DNA of 64,000 nt from [Phialemoniopsis] sp. UDSM-2020 (Eukaryota; Ascomycota; Sordariomycetes; Thyridiales; Thyridiaceae). Of the stretch, positions 21,826 to 33,008 are shown piece after piece. How positions within the stretch are numbered: the stretch's first letter is position 1; each line of letters opens with the position of its first letter. Made by a program: the position numbers and the translations under genes. The notes beneath the pieces were generated by a model. It was given only the letters and a program-made list of their open reading frames with translations. It did not search any database and was not told the DNA's origin. The stretch lies in the NCBI GenBank assembly GCA_018873225.1, contig JAEILZ010000008.1, forward strand, positions 1,240,001 through 1,304,000. The letters run 5' to 3'.

Positions 21826-23650
21826 TTACGCAGTCTTCTTCTGGGCGTCAGTCACCTCGGCGTGGGTGTGCTCCTGCTGGTGCTCCTCGTTGTCGGCAAC
21901 CTTCTCCTGCACGCGGTGCAGGTCGGCAACGACGACCTCGTCGCCAAAGATCTGGCCGATCTCCTCGAGGGACTTGCCCTTGGTCTCGGGGAACATGAAG
22001 AAGACGACGATGGCACCGACAAAATTGGTGCAGATGAAGAGCGAGTAGTACTTGTAGCCGACCTCGGCAAAGGCAATGGGCGACACCTGGTTGAAGATAA
22101 TGTTGATGATGACGTTGCAGATGACGGCAACGGCGGAACCCTAGTCTCTTAGTTAGTCACCGTACCTCCTTATCCTGAAATGACTGGGGTGAAGCTTACC
22201 TTGGCTCGGATGGCCATGGTCATGATCTCGGGGACATAGATGTAATGAATCGAGTTGTAACCGAGCGAGTAACTTGGGGGATACCACTGTTAGCGACGAA
22301 TGAAATAGGGGCTAAATAGAAGGCTTACATAGCAGTAAAGCAGAAGATGAATGCAATGGTGAAGCCCTTGGCGACAGTGTTTTGCGAGCTACCATAGCCG
22401 CCGGACAGGCCCATCACAAGTGCCATGTCCAGGGTCATGAAGAGACCCGAGATCCAGAGAGTCTTCTTGCGGCCCCAAGTATCGACGTAGTAGAGACAGA
22501 CCAAGTTGGCAATTGGACCGACGAGACCGTAAATGCTAGAAGTGATTTTGATTAGCTTCAATTATCATCGTGCGAGAGACTGAAAATGGTTGGGGTTGTT
22601 CCCAAATACTAGCACATACCCGGCAAGCAGAGTGGGCATGTGACCCGACATTCCCAAGCTCTTGTACAGATCCGTCTGGAAGTAGTTGACCACGTTGATA
22701 CCGCTCAATTGAGTAAAGACCTGGACAAGGACGGCCAGCAAAAGCCTCTTCCTGTTGCTGGGAGTCCGGAAGACCTCGCCCCAACCGATGTTGGTGACAG
22801 ACTTCTCGAACCTGATCTGTTCGCGCATCTGGCTGAACTCGGCCCGGAAGAAGGTGTCATCATGTCCAATGTTTCCGTGGAGGCGCTTGATAACCTCCAT
22901 GGCCTCCTCATCGCGTTCCTTCTCGAGCAGCCAGCGAGGAGAGTAGGGCAGGAAGTAGATACCGATGAGCACGATGATCGCTGGAACGCACTGGAAGGCA
23001 AGAGGGAAGCGCCACTGGAAGTCGGTAGTCGAGTAGGAGCAGCCGAAGCCAACCCACTACATATGGTCAGTTCCTGATACCATAGGGGAGAAGAGGGAAT
23101 TTTCGAACTCACGTTAGCGGTGGCGAAACCGAAACCGACAAACTGGGCGTGCAGACCAGCGATCATACCACGCTTAGAGGGCGGTGCAATCTCCGAGTTA
23201 TAGATGGGGATAACCATGTTCATCATACCAACAGCAAAGCCTCCGATGATACGTCCAGCAATAAGCATACCGATATGGACTGCAGCTGCCTGGATGATAC
23301 CAGCGATGACGGCAATGACGGCGGCGATGGCGATGGTCTTCTTACGACCGAGGGCGTCTGCGCTCCATGCTGCAAAGAAGACACCGAAGACGGAGCCGGC
23401 ACCAAAGGTACTGACGATAGCACCCTTGATGGGAGAGGTGAACGGGTCAAAGTAGATCTTGAATCTCTCCTGCGCAATGACAGTCGAGACAATACCGGAA
23501 TCGATACCGTAACTGGAATTCAGACGTTAGACTGGACGCTTTTCAAGAGTCTCTACAGAGCAACTGGATAACTACTGACAGCAAAGATCCGACAGCAGCG
23601 AAAAGGGCACAGCCCCACGTGTACCAACTAATGGTCTGTTGTTCAGACAT
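21826..23650 (-). CDS. MFS sugar transporter (second)
   Basis: Start ATG 23650 (MSEQQTISWYTWG), stop TAA 21826, six exons, about 530 aa. Sugar_tr marks: SADALGRKKTIA after helix 2, LIAGRIIGGFAVGMM, LPYSPRWLLEKERDEEA at the helix 6 loop, QVFTQLSGINVVNYF in helix 7, VDTWGRKKTLW, and FFMFPETKGKSLEEIG after helix 12. The QLSGIN motif is typical of hexose-type proton symporters. The C-terminal tail is hydrophilic and His/Glu-rich. It is convergent with the LPMO gene and divergent from the GH31 gene, so transporter and alpha-xylosidase-like enzyme share an upstream region of about 1.5 kb. Uptake of xyloglucan-derived oligosaccharides or simple hexoses would fit; substrate unknown. Confidence 0.9.
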
Positions 23651-25132
23651 GGCTGGCACAATCGAATCCGAAAAGTCTTTAAAAGAGTCTTTGGAATGCA
23701 GATTGAAGATAGCAATGAGCTCTGCGAGTTGATGGGGTTTGTCTGGGGTCTGGGACACAGGCTGGGGTACAGAGATGATCATTTATATTCTTCTCGGAAA
23801 CTCTCCCTTGAGGTGTCTGGAGCAATGGGGTTCTGCACTAGCCCTCGGAGCCCATCAGACGATGTCGGGCAATGGACCGCGCAATTCCCGTTTTTTGCAC
23901 TCGCCGCTCGGGAATCAGCCGCACCGCCGCCAGAGCCGAAGAATTTGCCATTCTCGTCTGTTACTAGAGCCCGCTAGCAGGCGGTGTCCTCGACTAGCAA
24001 GCGATGCTCTGGACTGTTCCGGCAACTAACCAAGCTAACTACCACCAACGCGGCAACATGTGCGTGTCTCCAGGTTGAGTACCGCACTTGTGGGCCACGC
24101 ATGCCTGTCTTCTCCGAGGTGTCCATTTAGGCTAAATGCAAAAAGTCCACACGTTTGAATTCTGTCAGGGGTCACTCCACTGGGGAATTCTCACAGGTGG
24201 AGAGAAAAGAGGATCGTGATTCAGTGAAGTGGTGCTGTTGTGTCCGGCAGGGCTGTAGCCGACCCCCACGCCGACCCCCACGTATGTGCTAATCTGGGAA
24301 TCAGCCCCATCAGGAGACTCTCATCATGACTGGAAGAACATTCTTCAAGACTGTTGTTTACAGGCCAATTGCTTGTCGCTCGACTGAGCATCATGATGAA
24401 TTGCACACGTTCATGATGGGTATCACGTAACGCACGAGATTCGCAGGCGTTATGAGGCTCTTAACGCCCCAAAGCTTGACTCGGCTTGGCTTTGCTGGTG
24501 GCCTGCTAAAATTTTTGATACAGCAGGTGACGACCTAAAAACAGCGTCTTTCGTCTCTCAGTCAGCGAGCAATGAAGTCTAGGGCGAAGTGGGACACCCC
24601 AAAGCTGAATTTAGCCTGAATGTGTTCCACGATCCACAGCGCCTGGCTCCCATTCAGTGGGGATAGCTGGGTCCCTGGGCTCCGGATCCGGAGCCTCACT
24701 GGCCTGACCATTCACGCGGGAGACTCGGATCCAGGTTGTCGGAGCCAGCGGAGTTTGACTCGCGTCAAGAACGTTTGTACACCGATCGCTTTGGCTTGTC
24801 CAACTCATGATTATTTCCACACCGGTCCTTTCGGATAAAGAGACAAGTATTGAGCGGTATTTGCTAGCGTTTCCCTAATGCCCCAGCTATGAGGTGGTGA
24901 GACCTCAACGAGCCCACTAATACGACCGACGAATTATGGAGCCATCGGTGGACCAACGATGATGGCAAAAGGGAAATCCCTACTATCTCTAGATACGGCA
25001 TGTCAACCTGGTCATCGGGTCTGGGATAAATTATGCCAATCAGTCACTTCCTGAGCTGTTGGCTTGACTTGCCCCTTTTCTCCTCATCGTGATCAGACGG
25101 ATCCGTGTCTTGTAACTAGGCACGCAATCAAG
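23651..25132. promoter_or_regulatory. Divergent upstream region: transporter / GH31
   Basis: About 1.5 kb without a supported gene, between two divergent carbohydrate genes. It contains an 18-bp perfect palindrome at 24678-24695 (arm GGCTCCGGA). CGGAG-type half sites recur shortly after, for example near 24740 and 24750. No mobile element seen. Confidence 0.4.
24678..24695. promoter_or_regulatory. 18-bp perfect palindrome (CTCCG/CGGAG)
   Basis: The sequence is GGCTCCGGA followed directly by its reverse complement TCCGGAGCC. It lies about 440 bp upstream of the GH31 start and about 1 kb upstream of the transporter start. The CTCCG...CGGAG arrangement recurs in the 30-bp palindrome at 37763-37792. 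Binding by a dimeric regulator is an inference. Confidence 0.45.
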
Positions 25133-27729
25133 ATGGTCAAGTTCTCACACGGCTGCTGGCACCCGAGCCCGGACACCCTCATCGACTGGGCTGTCGAGGT
25201 TGTCAAGGCAGAGGCCAGAAATGACCACCTCCATTTCGTCACTGTAAGTATCATCAGACAGTCCATCAAGCCTGTGGTCGCCCTTCTTGTGATCTTACAT
25301 GGCTAGGGGAGACGTATCCCAGATGCATAACCATGGAGGCTAACAACATACATAGTGCTCCAAGCCTATCAACCACCGCGGTGATACTCTTAACAATCCC
25401 ACATTGACGCATCATGTCAGCTCTCCGGTTGACGATGTGCTCTACCTCTCTTCGAACCACTGGAAGGCTCAGAAGAGTATCTCGGTCGGGCCTAAGTTTG
25501 AGCTCTTTCCTGCTGGCCAGCCGGACCACGCCAAGAGTGTCAAGGCCACCAAGACCGGCAACGAGGTCAAGCTTGCCGTGGGTGATCTCACCGCCACGGT
25601 GAACACGGCCCCGAAGAGCTTCAACCTCGACTTCGCCAATGGCTCCCAGAAGCTGACCTCCCTCGGCTGGCGGTCCGTAGGTTATGTCAAGCAGAACACC
25701 ACTGCGCTGCATCCCAAGGCCAACTACATGAACCCCAACAAGGGCGAGCGGTGGACGACCTACCAGCTCTCCCTCGGCGTGGGAGAGAAGATCTACGGTC
25801 TCGGAGAGCGATTTGGCCCGTTTGTCAAGAACGGCCAGACGGTCGAGATGTGGAACGACGACGGCGGCACTGGCTCTGAGCTGACCTACAAGAACGTCCC
25901 ATTCTTCATCAGCTCTGCTGGCTATGGTGTCTTCATCCCCACCTCCAGCCTCATCTCGCTCGAGATTCAGTCGGAGCGGACCACCCGGGTGAACATTGCC
26001 GTCCCCGGCGAGTCGCTGTCCATCTACCTCATCTACGGCGCGACGCCCAAGGACATCATCAGCAAATACTCTGTCCTCACTGGCAAGCCCGCCCTACCCC
26101 CGGCGTGGACCTTTGGTCTGTGGCTCACCACCAGCTTCACGACGGAGTACGACGAGGCCACCGTCAACTCGTTCCTGGATGGCATGCAGCAGAGGGATAT
26201 CCCCGTGTCGGTTTTCCACTACGACTGCTTCTGGATGAAGGGCTTCCAGTGGTGCGACTTTGAGTTTGATCAAGACTTCTTCCCTGACGCTGCTGGGCAG
26301 CTTAAGAGGCTCAAGGACAGGGGTCAACATGTAAGCTCAACTCGCTTGTCACCGGCATCGAGCTGCATAACTAACTCATGGCGTCTTAGGTCTGTGTTTG
26401 GATCAACCCATACATCGCCCAAGAGAGCAAGCTGTTCGACGAGGGTGCCGAGAAGGGCTACTTCATCAAGCGTGGCGATGGCAGTGTTTGGCAATATGAC
26501 TTCTGGGTAAGTTTGCACAAGTCCTGTTTTACGTTCACTCATCGGGTCTAACAAATTTGTTACCACAGCAAGCCGGTATGGCCCTCATCGACTTCACCAA
26601 CCCCGACGCGTGCAAGTGGTACCAGTCAAAGCTCAAGGCACTGGTGGACATGGGCGTCGACTCCTTCAAGACCGACTTTGGCGAGCGCATCCCTGTGGGT
26701 GACACCGTCTACTTTGACGGCTCGGACCCGGCAAAGATGCACAACTACTACGCCTTCCTCTACAACAAGGTCACCTTCGAGGTCCTCGAGGAGTCGCTCG
26801 GCAAGAACAACGCCGCGCTGTTCGCCAGATCCGCAACCGCCGGCTGCCAGAGGTTCCCCGTCCACTGGGGCGGCGACCCGTACTCGACCTTCCCCGCCAT
26901 GGCCGAGACCCTGCGCGGCGGCATGTCGCTCGCGCTGAGCGGCTTCGGCTACTGGGCCCACGACATCGGCGGCTTCGAGGGCAACCCGGACCCGGCGCTC
27001 TTCAAGCGCTGGATCGCCTTCGGCCTCTTCTCCTCGCACTCGCGCCTGCACGGCAGCGGCTCCTTCCGCGTGCCCTGGCTCGTCGATCCCTCCGAGGAGG
27101 CCTCGCGCGTCTGCGCTCACTTCGTCTCGTGGAAGCACCGCCTCATGCCGTACCTCTACGCGCAGGCCCTGGCCACGCACCGCACAGGCGTGCCGATGCT
27201 GCGGGCCTCGCTGCTCGAGCTGCCCGAGGACCCCATCGCGTGGAACCTCGACACGCAGTACTTCCTCGGCGACAGCTTGCTGGTGGCGCCCGTCTTTAGC
27301 GAGGACGGCAAGGTGACGTACTACGTGCCCAAGGGCCGGTGGTACGGCATCCTCGACGGCAAGTGGAGGGAGGGCTCCGGGTACGTGACTGAGCAGCACG
27401 ACTTCTTTGGCATCCCTGTTCTTCTGCGGCCCGGCAAGGCTATCGTCCTAGGCGACGAGAAGCTGTCCAAGGACAAGGTCATCTACGACTGGACTGACAA
27501 GACCACGATCCTCGTCAACCCTACTGACGACATGGACGAAGTGGTTGAGCTCCCGGACCACGAGAAGTTTGGTGAAGTGCGGGTCAAGCTGTCCATCAAG
27601 AGCGAGAAGGGCTCGCTCAAGGTCAAGGTTCTGCAAGGCCAGCTCAAGTCAGATGCGGCGGTACAAGTTGCCGGTGGCAAGACGAGTGACCTCAAGGTCT
27701 CGACTGGGGAGACCACGATTGCTTTGTAA
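25133..27729 (+). CDS. GH31 glycosidase, alpha-xylosidase-like, intracellular
   Basis: Four exons: 25133-25243, 25356-26330, 26390-26506 and 26569-27729; 787 aa, close to E. coli YicI (772 aa). The catalytic nucleophile is Asp437 in FKTDFGERIP and the acid/base Asp504 in FPVHWGGDPY. The 67-residue spacing and the GFGYWAHDIGGFEG, SSHSRLHGS and MPYLYAQAL segments fit the alpha-xylosidase branch of GH31. Such enzymes release alpha-xylose from the non-reducing end of isoprimeverose and xyloglucan oligosaccharides. No signal peptide is seen (starts MVKFSHGCWHPSPD), so it should act in the cytosol on imported sugars, which suits the divergent MFS transporter. An alpha-glucosidase activity is less likely but not excluded. 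Confidence 0.92.
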
Positions 27730-27833
27730 AAGCTAGCATAATCAATAGACTAGACGTTGATGACCACATTGTCTGTGGCACGTCCCGACCTTGACAACGC
27801 AATCTGTGAGACTAGGCTACTACTTAGCAAGAA

Positions 27834-28927
27834 CTACAACCACATGTCTTGGTTCTCTTGTATGAACTGTTTGAATGACTTTGGAGATCTCCCAGTGATC
27901 TGCGCCACGTCGTCACTGAGACGATTCTCTACGCCGTTCTTGATGTCAATCTCAGCTTGGGCTAGGATCGTTGCTTGGTCCTCCGGCAGTCCAATGGATA
28001 CCCAGGCTTTTGCCACTTCCTCCATGGTTGACTCCCGATAGGCCACAGGCTTTTTGAGTACCTCAGTAAACAGCGCGGCGACCTGAACTTGTCAGTCAAA
28101 GGCAAATTTTAATTCATCACTTTGCTGAAGCATTCAGCGGCTCTTCCGCAAAATGCGCTCGCCGGTTAAGGATGATGACAGAGGTTCGAAGAACTTACAT
28201 CGCCGTAAGTGAGTAGCTCTGGGCCGAGCACCAAGTAGTCTCTGTTGGGAGCACTGGGTGTTGACAGGGCATGGGCACCGACCGCCGCAATGTCGTCGGC
28301 GGAAACCCACGGCAATTTTCCATCACCAGTGGCCGACGTGATCAATCCTTGTCTCACGCTTTGCGTAAGAGCGTCTATCTCCTTGAAATTCTCTACAATA
28401 CACAGCTGTCAGAAGGAACCAAGCAAGTATGGGCACCAAAGTCGGCTGCTAGAATTATTTGTGGTCTTTATCATACCTTGAAACCAGGTCGGTCTCAGCA
28501 CTGCCCATTCGACCTTCCCCTCCTCGCCCAGCTGGCTTAAGTAGCCGTGCACTTTGCCGTGCCACAGCTCGGAGCCGGCCTCGACCGCACTAGCGCTGAG
28601 CAGGACGAATCTTTCCACGCCCTGAGCCCGAGCGAAGTCGATGAATTCGATGATGGTCGCGACGCTATCTTCCGAATCGGCCGGGACAAGGAATGCCGCC
28701 TTGACGGAGGGACTGTGGTTCTGAACTGCTCCTGGCCAAGTCGCCCGGTTGAACCAGTCAAACGCTACAGGCAACACATTCGGCTTGCTGGCCAGTGATG
28801 CTGGCAAGACGCCAGAGCGATTGGCCACCAAGGTGGAAATGCCGGCGGCGGAGAGCAAGCCCGCGATACGCGAGCCGACCTTTCCGGTGCCGCCGGTCAG
28901 AAGCACAGTTTGAGACGAGCTGGACAT
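27834..28927 (-). CDS. NmrA-like NAD(P)-binding reductase
   Basis: Three exons joined in frame from ATG 28927 to the stop at 27834, about 290 aa. The N-terminus has a Rossmann nucleotide-binding loop, VLLTGGTGKVGSRIA, and further on RFVLLSASAVEAG and VLRPTWFQ, as in atypical SDRs of the NmrA/HSCARG group. The end, TGRSPKSFKQFIQEN, is like fungal reductases of the festuclavine dehydrogenase (EasG) group and bacterial azoreductase-like proteins. The usual catalytic Tyr/Lys pair is not expected in this class. Introns fall after WFQ and after YGD. No biosynthetic neighbours suggest an alkaloid role; a redox sensor or general reductase is as likely. It is convergent with GH31, with only about 100 bp between stops. 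Confidence 0.82.
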
Positions 28928-29124
28928 CTTGCACGATGGTCTCGAAAAAGAAATTGAATATTCAAGTCATGATACAGTAAATGTACAAGTAATAAAGAAA
29001 CACACTGAGAGAACGCAATGCCTTAGTCTGAGTTGATCAGCATGAGGCCATCGTTTGTCATGCTTTCTAATCCGGAGTCCTCGGGATCCGGTGTTGCAGC
29101 AAAGCCGGTCTAATATGTCTTGGC

Positions 29125-30119
29125 TCAAGCCTTTGAAGGCTTGGTGGCAGGCTCGGCGACGTCGCCGGCGCATGGGACAGCACACTTGCCACCCCAGACG
29201 ACACCGTTGTTGGCGAATTGATCGTGGACTCCCGAGTCGCACAAACCGTGGCAGTCATCGTGGTAGTAGCAGTCGGACGTGGTGCCTTGCGATTCTGTAA
29301 GGGAAAGGATCAGGTCAATATGTGGTCTGGCAAAAGGAGATCGACCCGTGGGATGTGAGCTTACGCCAGGTGTTCAAGACAATGTTGTAGCCGTCTCGGT
29401 AAAAGACAATCTGCGGGTTGCACAATCCTTCAATGTGGCACTTCTCGGTGCCCTTGATGCCGCTCCAGGCGACGCCGTCGGTGGCGGTGAATTGCACACT
29501 GTAGGTGCCGATGGTCGCGTCCTGGAGGTGGATGACTGGAGGTGCGGTGCTCTTGGGGTTGTTCCAGCCCATGCTACAGTAGTTTCGAGTTAGTAAGATG
29601 ATACACTTCGCGCATTAGCGATAGGTCAACTTACTCGTTCTTGGACTGCGTGTCCTTGCCGCCACCCTTCTTGTAAGAGTTGATCTTCTCGTTGCCGCCA
29701 GAGTGCGTTTCAAAGTCGACGCGGCAGTTGGAGTCGCTGTCCCAAATGGTGTCCTTCACGCCCATGGCACGGTCGAGGTCACCAGCTAGCTTTGTGGAGA
29801 ATGCGACGACGTCGATGATCTCGGAGGAGAACTCGGTCGCGAAGAAGCCGGCGATGGCGGTGGCCAGCTCGACGAATTGACGCTTCTCGAGCTCGTCTTT
29901 GTGGATGACCTGGTGCTTACCGTCGGCGCCGCGGGTGATGTGGTAGTAGTTGCCGTTCTGCTGGTCCGCGATGGCCTTGGCGTGCCTTGCATCCAGTTCC
30001 GCAACCTTCACGGGATCTCGGACGACATTTGGGCTGCGGCTTATGAGGGCAGGGCTAAGTGCAGCAGGACTGGCAGCAGCCAGAGCCGCGAAGGTTGAAA
30101 TAATGGCCGAGGTCTTCAT
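29125..30119 (-). CDS. Small secreted protein, unrecognised family, Cys-rich C-terminus
   Basis: Three exons, ATG 30119 to TGA 29125; exon 1 ends in KN just before GTAAGT and the next exon begins MGWNNPK. The N-terminus MKTSAIISTFAALAAASPAA is a clear signal peptide. A Lys-Arg pair in DELEKRQFVELA is a likely Kex2 site, so a pro-peptide of about 60 residues may be removed. The middle part has an amphipathic stretch ending in KLAGDLDRAMGVKDTIW. The C-terminal third carries about eight Cys, in TEKCHIEGLC, DCYYHDDCHGLC and KCAVPC, likely disulfide-bonded. I do not recognise the family with certainty. It is effector-like in size and form, but no function is shown. Confidence 0.75.
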
Positions 30120-31529
30120 GTTTGAAGTTTCTTTAAAGTGGTCGGAGTGTGGAAGCTGGCAAAGAAATTCTAAGGTGCTGATTTTCTGATGTCTAGAAGA
30201 TGGCGAAGATGCTGAGCTGGATCATCATGATATTGGGGGATGAGAGCTGCGGTTTATATAGACACGGCGCTCTCGATTGTGTGAATGATCCTGATGTCGG
30301 CCCTGATACTGGCCATGATACCGGCCCTGACGTTCAGTCATTGCATCATAACCAGCCGTTGCGTTTCTTCTGAACGTTTTTAGCCCCCAACAATGTAGAC
30401 TCGGAAAGATTAGACGCCGTTTGCAGATCTTGATCGTCGATGGACTCTTTGAGAGTGAAACACAACCGCGTCGACTTATTAGGACTTGTGGCTGTGGATT
30501 GGGTCCTGGATCCTTCGGCCCGTCGATCGCTTCCGCCCGGGGAAGCAGGTCACGCTTGTCCGCTCGATGCCAACTGAAAATAAGCATTCAAACAAGCTTT
30601 CGAGCGGATACCCGGAAGCGACCGTCACACAGACGTGCAGTATTGTTCATACCGATCATCAACACAGCGGAGCAACGGCGCACATCGATTGTACCACATC
30701 ACAGCCCTGATGGGCCAGGTAAGCGCTTGTCAGCGAGGCCTGGTGGATCTCGGTCTTTTCCATTACATAACTCTTTCAAGATCGTGTGATTCTGACGGCC
30801 GGTGATCCTGCACTTGCAGAGGGAGGATTGTTCTATGCAACACTGCCGACGCGGAAATTGCCGTTTGCCGTGTCCAGAGACTACATTGCAATCAGTACTT
30901 TTGTATTGTCGCGGTGAATCAGTGTCAAGCACTTCTCAAGCCCTCTGCGAACTCGAGTGACATGTCAAATTCAGATACAGAAGCTGATCCCAATGTCTCA
31001 TTCAAAGGGCCGTCGACAAGACAGGCTGAGGATAAAGACGGTTGGTTTTACGTTAGCCCATACTGCCACTGTCAGGCGTCTGTAAAGAGTCACACAAACA
31101 ATGCATAAGCTTTTGCCCAGATCTGTTCCTGGGCGCTTTGTGTGAGACCTTTCAAAGATCTGCAACCCTGCTCACATCAGCGCTAAGGTGTAAAATCAAC
31201 GAAATCCTGGGGAGACAGATCCATGTGGATATTCGCTACAGTGTGCATGACGTAGGGCCAATTTATCAAGCACGGCCATGCATCCGTCGCTGTCGTCTGA
31301 TGTGACGTAGCGCGCCGGTCCCTGCATTTGATTTGGTCGAGGCATTGATTGAGTAAAGATCTACTTGGGGGACCATGTCCACCCTACGATCTTTCTATTT
31401 TTATTCAACTCCTGGTAAAAGGGGAAACAGGTCACAAGTCCAGTTGCATTGCATACCAATCACACAAACATCTTTGAATAGAGTGGGAGGTTGCGCTGTT
31501 CAGTTCAATTATTGATATCCGCGGGACTT
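30120..31529. other. Intergenic stretch, no gene seen
   Basis: About 1.4 kb. The part next to 30119 is the promoter of the secreted-protein gene, with a TATA-like TTTATATAGA near 30251-30260 (read on the plus strand). The rest contains only short frames without coding character. No repeat or RNA gene recognised. Confidence 0.4.
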
Positions 31530-32636
31530 CTACATTGAAGAGTACGCATTCAGGGCGAGTTGCCCACCAAGATGGGCGTACAAGACATTGGATCCTTCGG
31601 CGATCTCTCCTTTCTGAACCATGTCCATCATTCCAGCGAGACTCTTTCCCTCATAAACCGGATCCGTGATGAAGGCCTCCGTAGCTGCCCCAAACTTGAT
31701 GGCATCGATCGTCTGCTGGTCCGGGATGCCGTAGACTCCCGCGTGGTATCTGCCGTCGAGGATGATGTCTTTCTCGGTTATGTCGTCTTCCTTCAGGCCA
31801 ATCTTTACTCCAGTGGCCTTGGCAATGCGCAGGACTTGGTCGGCGGTCTGTTGGACCTTGGCCGATGCGTCAATGCCGACGACCTTCCTGGGCCTTGAGC
31901 CTTGCTTCTCAGCCAGCTTGAAGCCCGCGACCATACCAGCCATCGTCGAGCCAGTCACAGCGCAGACAATAATGGTGTCGAAAAACACACCTAGCTCCTT
32001 CTCCTGCTGCTCAACCTCAAACGCCCACCTAGCAAAGCCCAGTCCACCAAGCGGGTGGTCCGACGCACCGGCGGGGATGTAGTACGGCTTCCGTCCAGCG
32101 TCCGCCAGCTCCTTTTGGAGGTTCTTGAGCGTCGGCTTGTGCTCGATGCCAAAGGGCGAAGGGTCGAGCCTCGTGTCGGCGTTCATGAGCCGCGACAGCT
32201 GGATGTTGCCCGCCTTCTCGTAGACGGGGTCCCCCCAGTCGACCCACTTCTCCTGCACGAGGGCGACCTTGAGGCCGAGCTTCGCGCCGAGCGCGGCGAC
32301 CTGCCGCGTGTGGTTGGACTGTACACCGCCGATGCTGATGAGCGTGTCGCAGCCTGAAGCTACAGCGTCTGGGGCGAAGTATCTGTTGGACGGTAAGCAT
32401 GTGATCAGTTTGATAATGTGAGGTCATGCCTACTCAAGCTTCCTTGTCTTGTTGCCGCCGTATGCAAAGCCGGAGTTGCAGTCTTCCCTCTTGGCGTAGA
32501 TTGCAACCTTGCCACCGAGGGCCTTGGAGATCCGAGGCAGGTGCTGAATCGGTGAGGGGCCGAAGAGAAGGGGCTCACGAGGGATGGAGGCAAATGGCTC
32601 CGGGAGGGAGACGGGGTCCGCTGTCTTGCTGCTCAT
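31530..32636 (-). CDS. ACC deaminase / D-cysteine desulfhydrase family PLP enzyme
   Basis: Two exons, 32636-32434 and 32382-31530, with a 51-nt intron; 351 aa. PLP-binding Lys63 lies in GGNKTRKLE, followed by the [13 protein letters not shown] loop. The C-terminal part has [16 protein letters not shown] and [15 protein letters not shown]. The Glu of VYEGKS and the Leu of AHLGG match the positions that mark true 1-aminocyclopropane-1-carboxylate deaminases rather than D-cysteine desulfhydrases, going by established family knowledge. The reaction would turn ACC, the ethylene precursor of plants, into 2-oxobutyrate and ammonia in the cytosol. A Zn2Cys6 gene lies 373 bp upstream on the same strand and may control it. 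Calling it ACC deaminase is fairly safe, but the activity needs assay. Confidence 0.87.
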
Positions 32637-33008
32637 CTTGTTTTGAAATACAGTGTTGACCGCTATAAGCTTTATTATCTAATCTGCTTGAGAAGAATCA
32701 AAATATCCAAAGTTTGCAACGGTTGTAACGAGGTGTGAAAGATAGTCGATAGGATCCCCCGCTTCCTTCGATGGTTCCTTAAATAAGAGCGTGTCGTTCA
32801 CGATCGGGAAAGTTTCCCGAATCATCGGCAAACTCTGACCCCACACGGACACCGTATCGGTGGCCCGGAACATCTTATCACCAAATCAGGCGAGCGCCGG
32901 TCTCGGGGAATTCGATGCAGCTGAGTCCCAGTCTTGTGAATGTGGTCAGAATTGGCGGCACTGCACTGAGGGTTGATAAGTATTCTAATACGCGTGAGAT
33001 CTAGGCAT

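Noticed and set aside
23930..24010. GCTAGC-centred inverted repeat near 23970
   Set aside because: The arms contain a mismatch and are short; not distinct from background.
26626..27399. 257-codon antisense frame within GH31
   Set aside because: Shadow of a GC-biased coding strand with no start context or domain; the same applies to antisense frames at 36723-37619 and 56487-57287.
8816..27729. A full sulfoquinovose-degradation cluster (TauD, GH31, dehydratase, aldolase, transporter)
   Set aside because: The GH31 has the KTDFGERIP and HWGGD signatures of alpha-xylosidases and lies 5.5 kb outside the compact block. Without a lactonase or sugar dehydrogenase the link is too weak; kept only as a test substrate.
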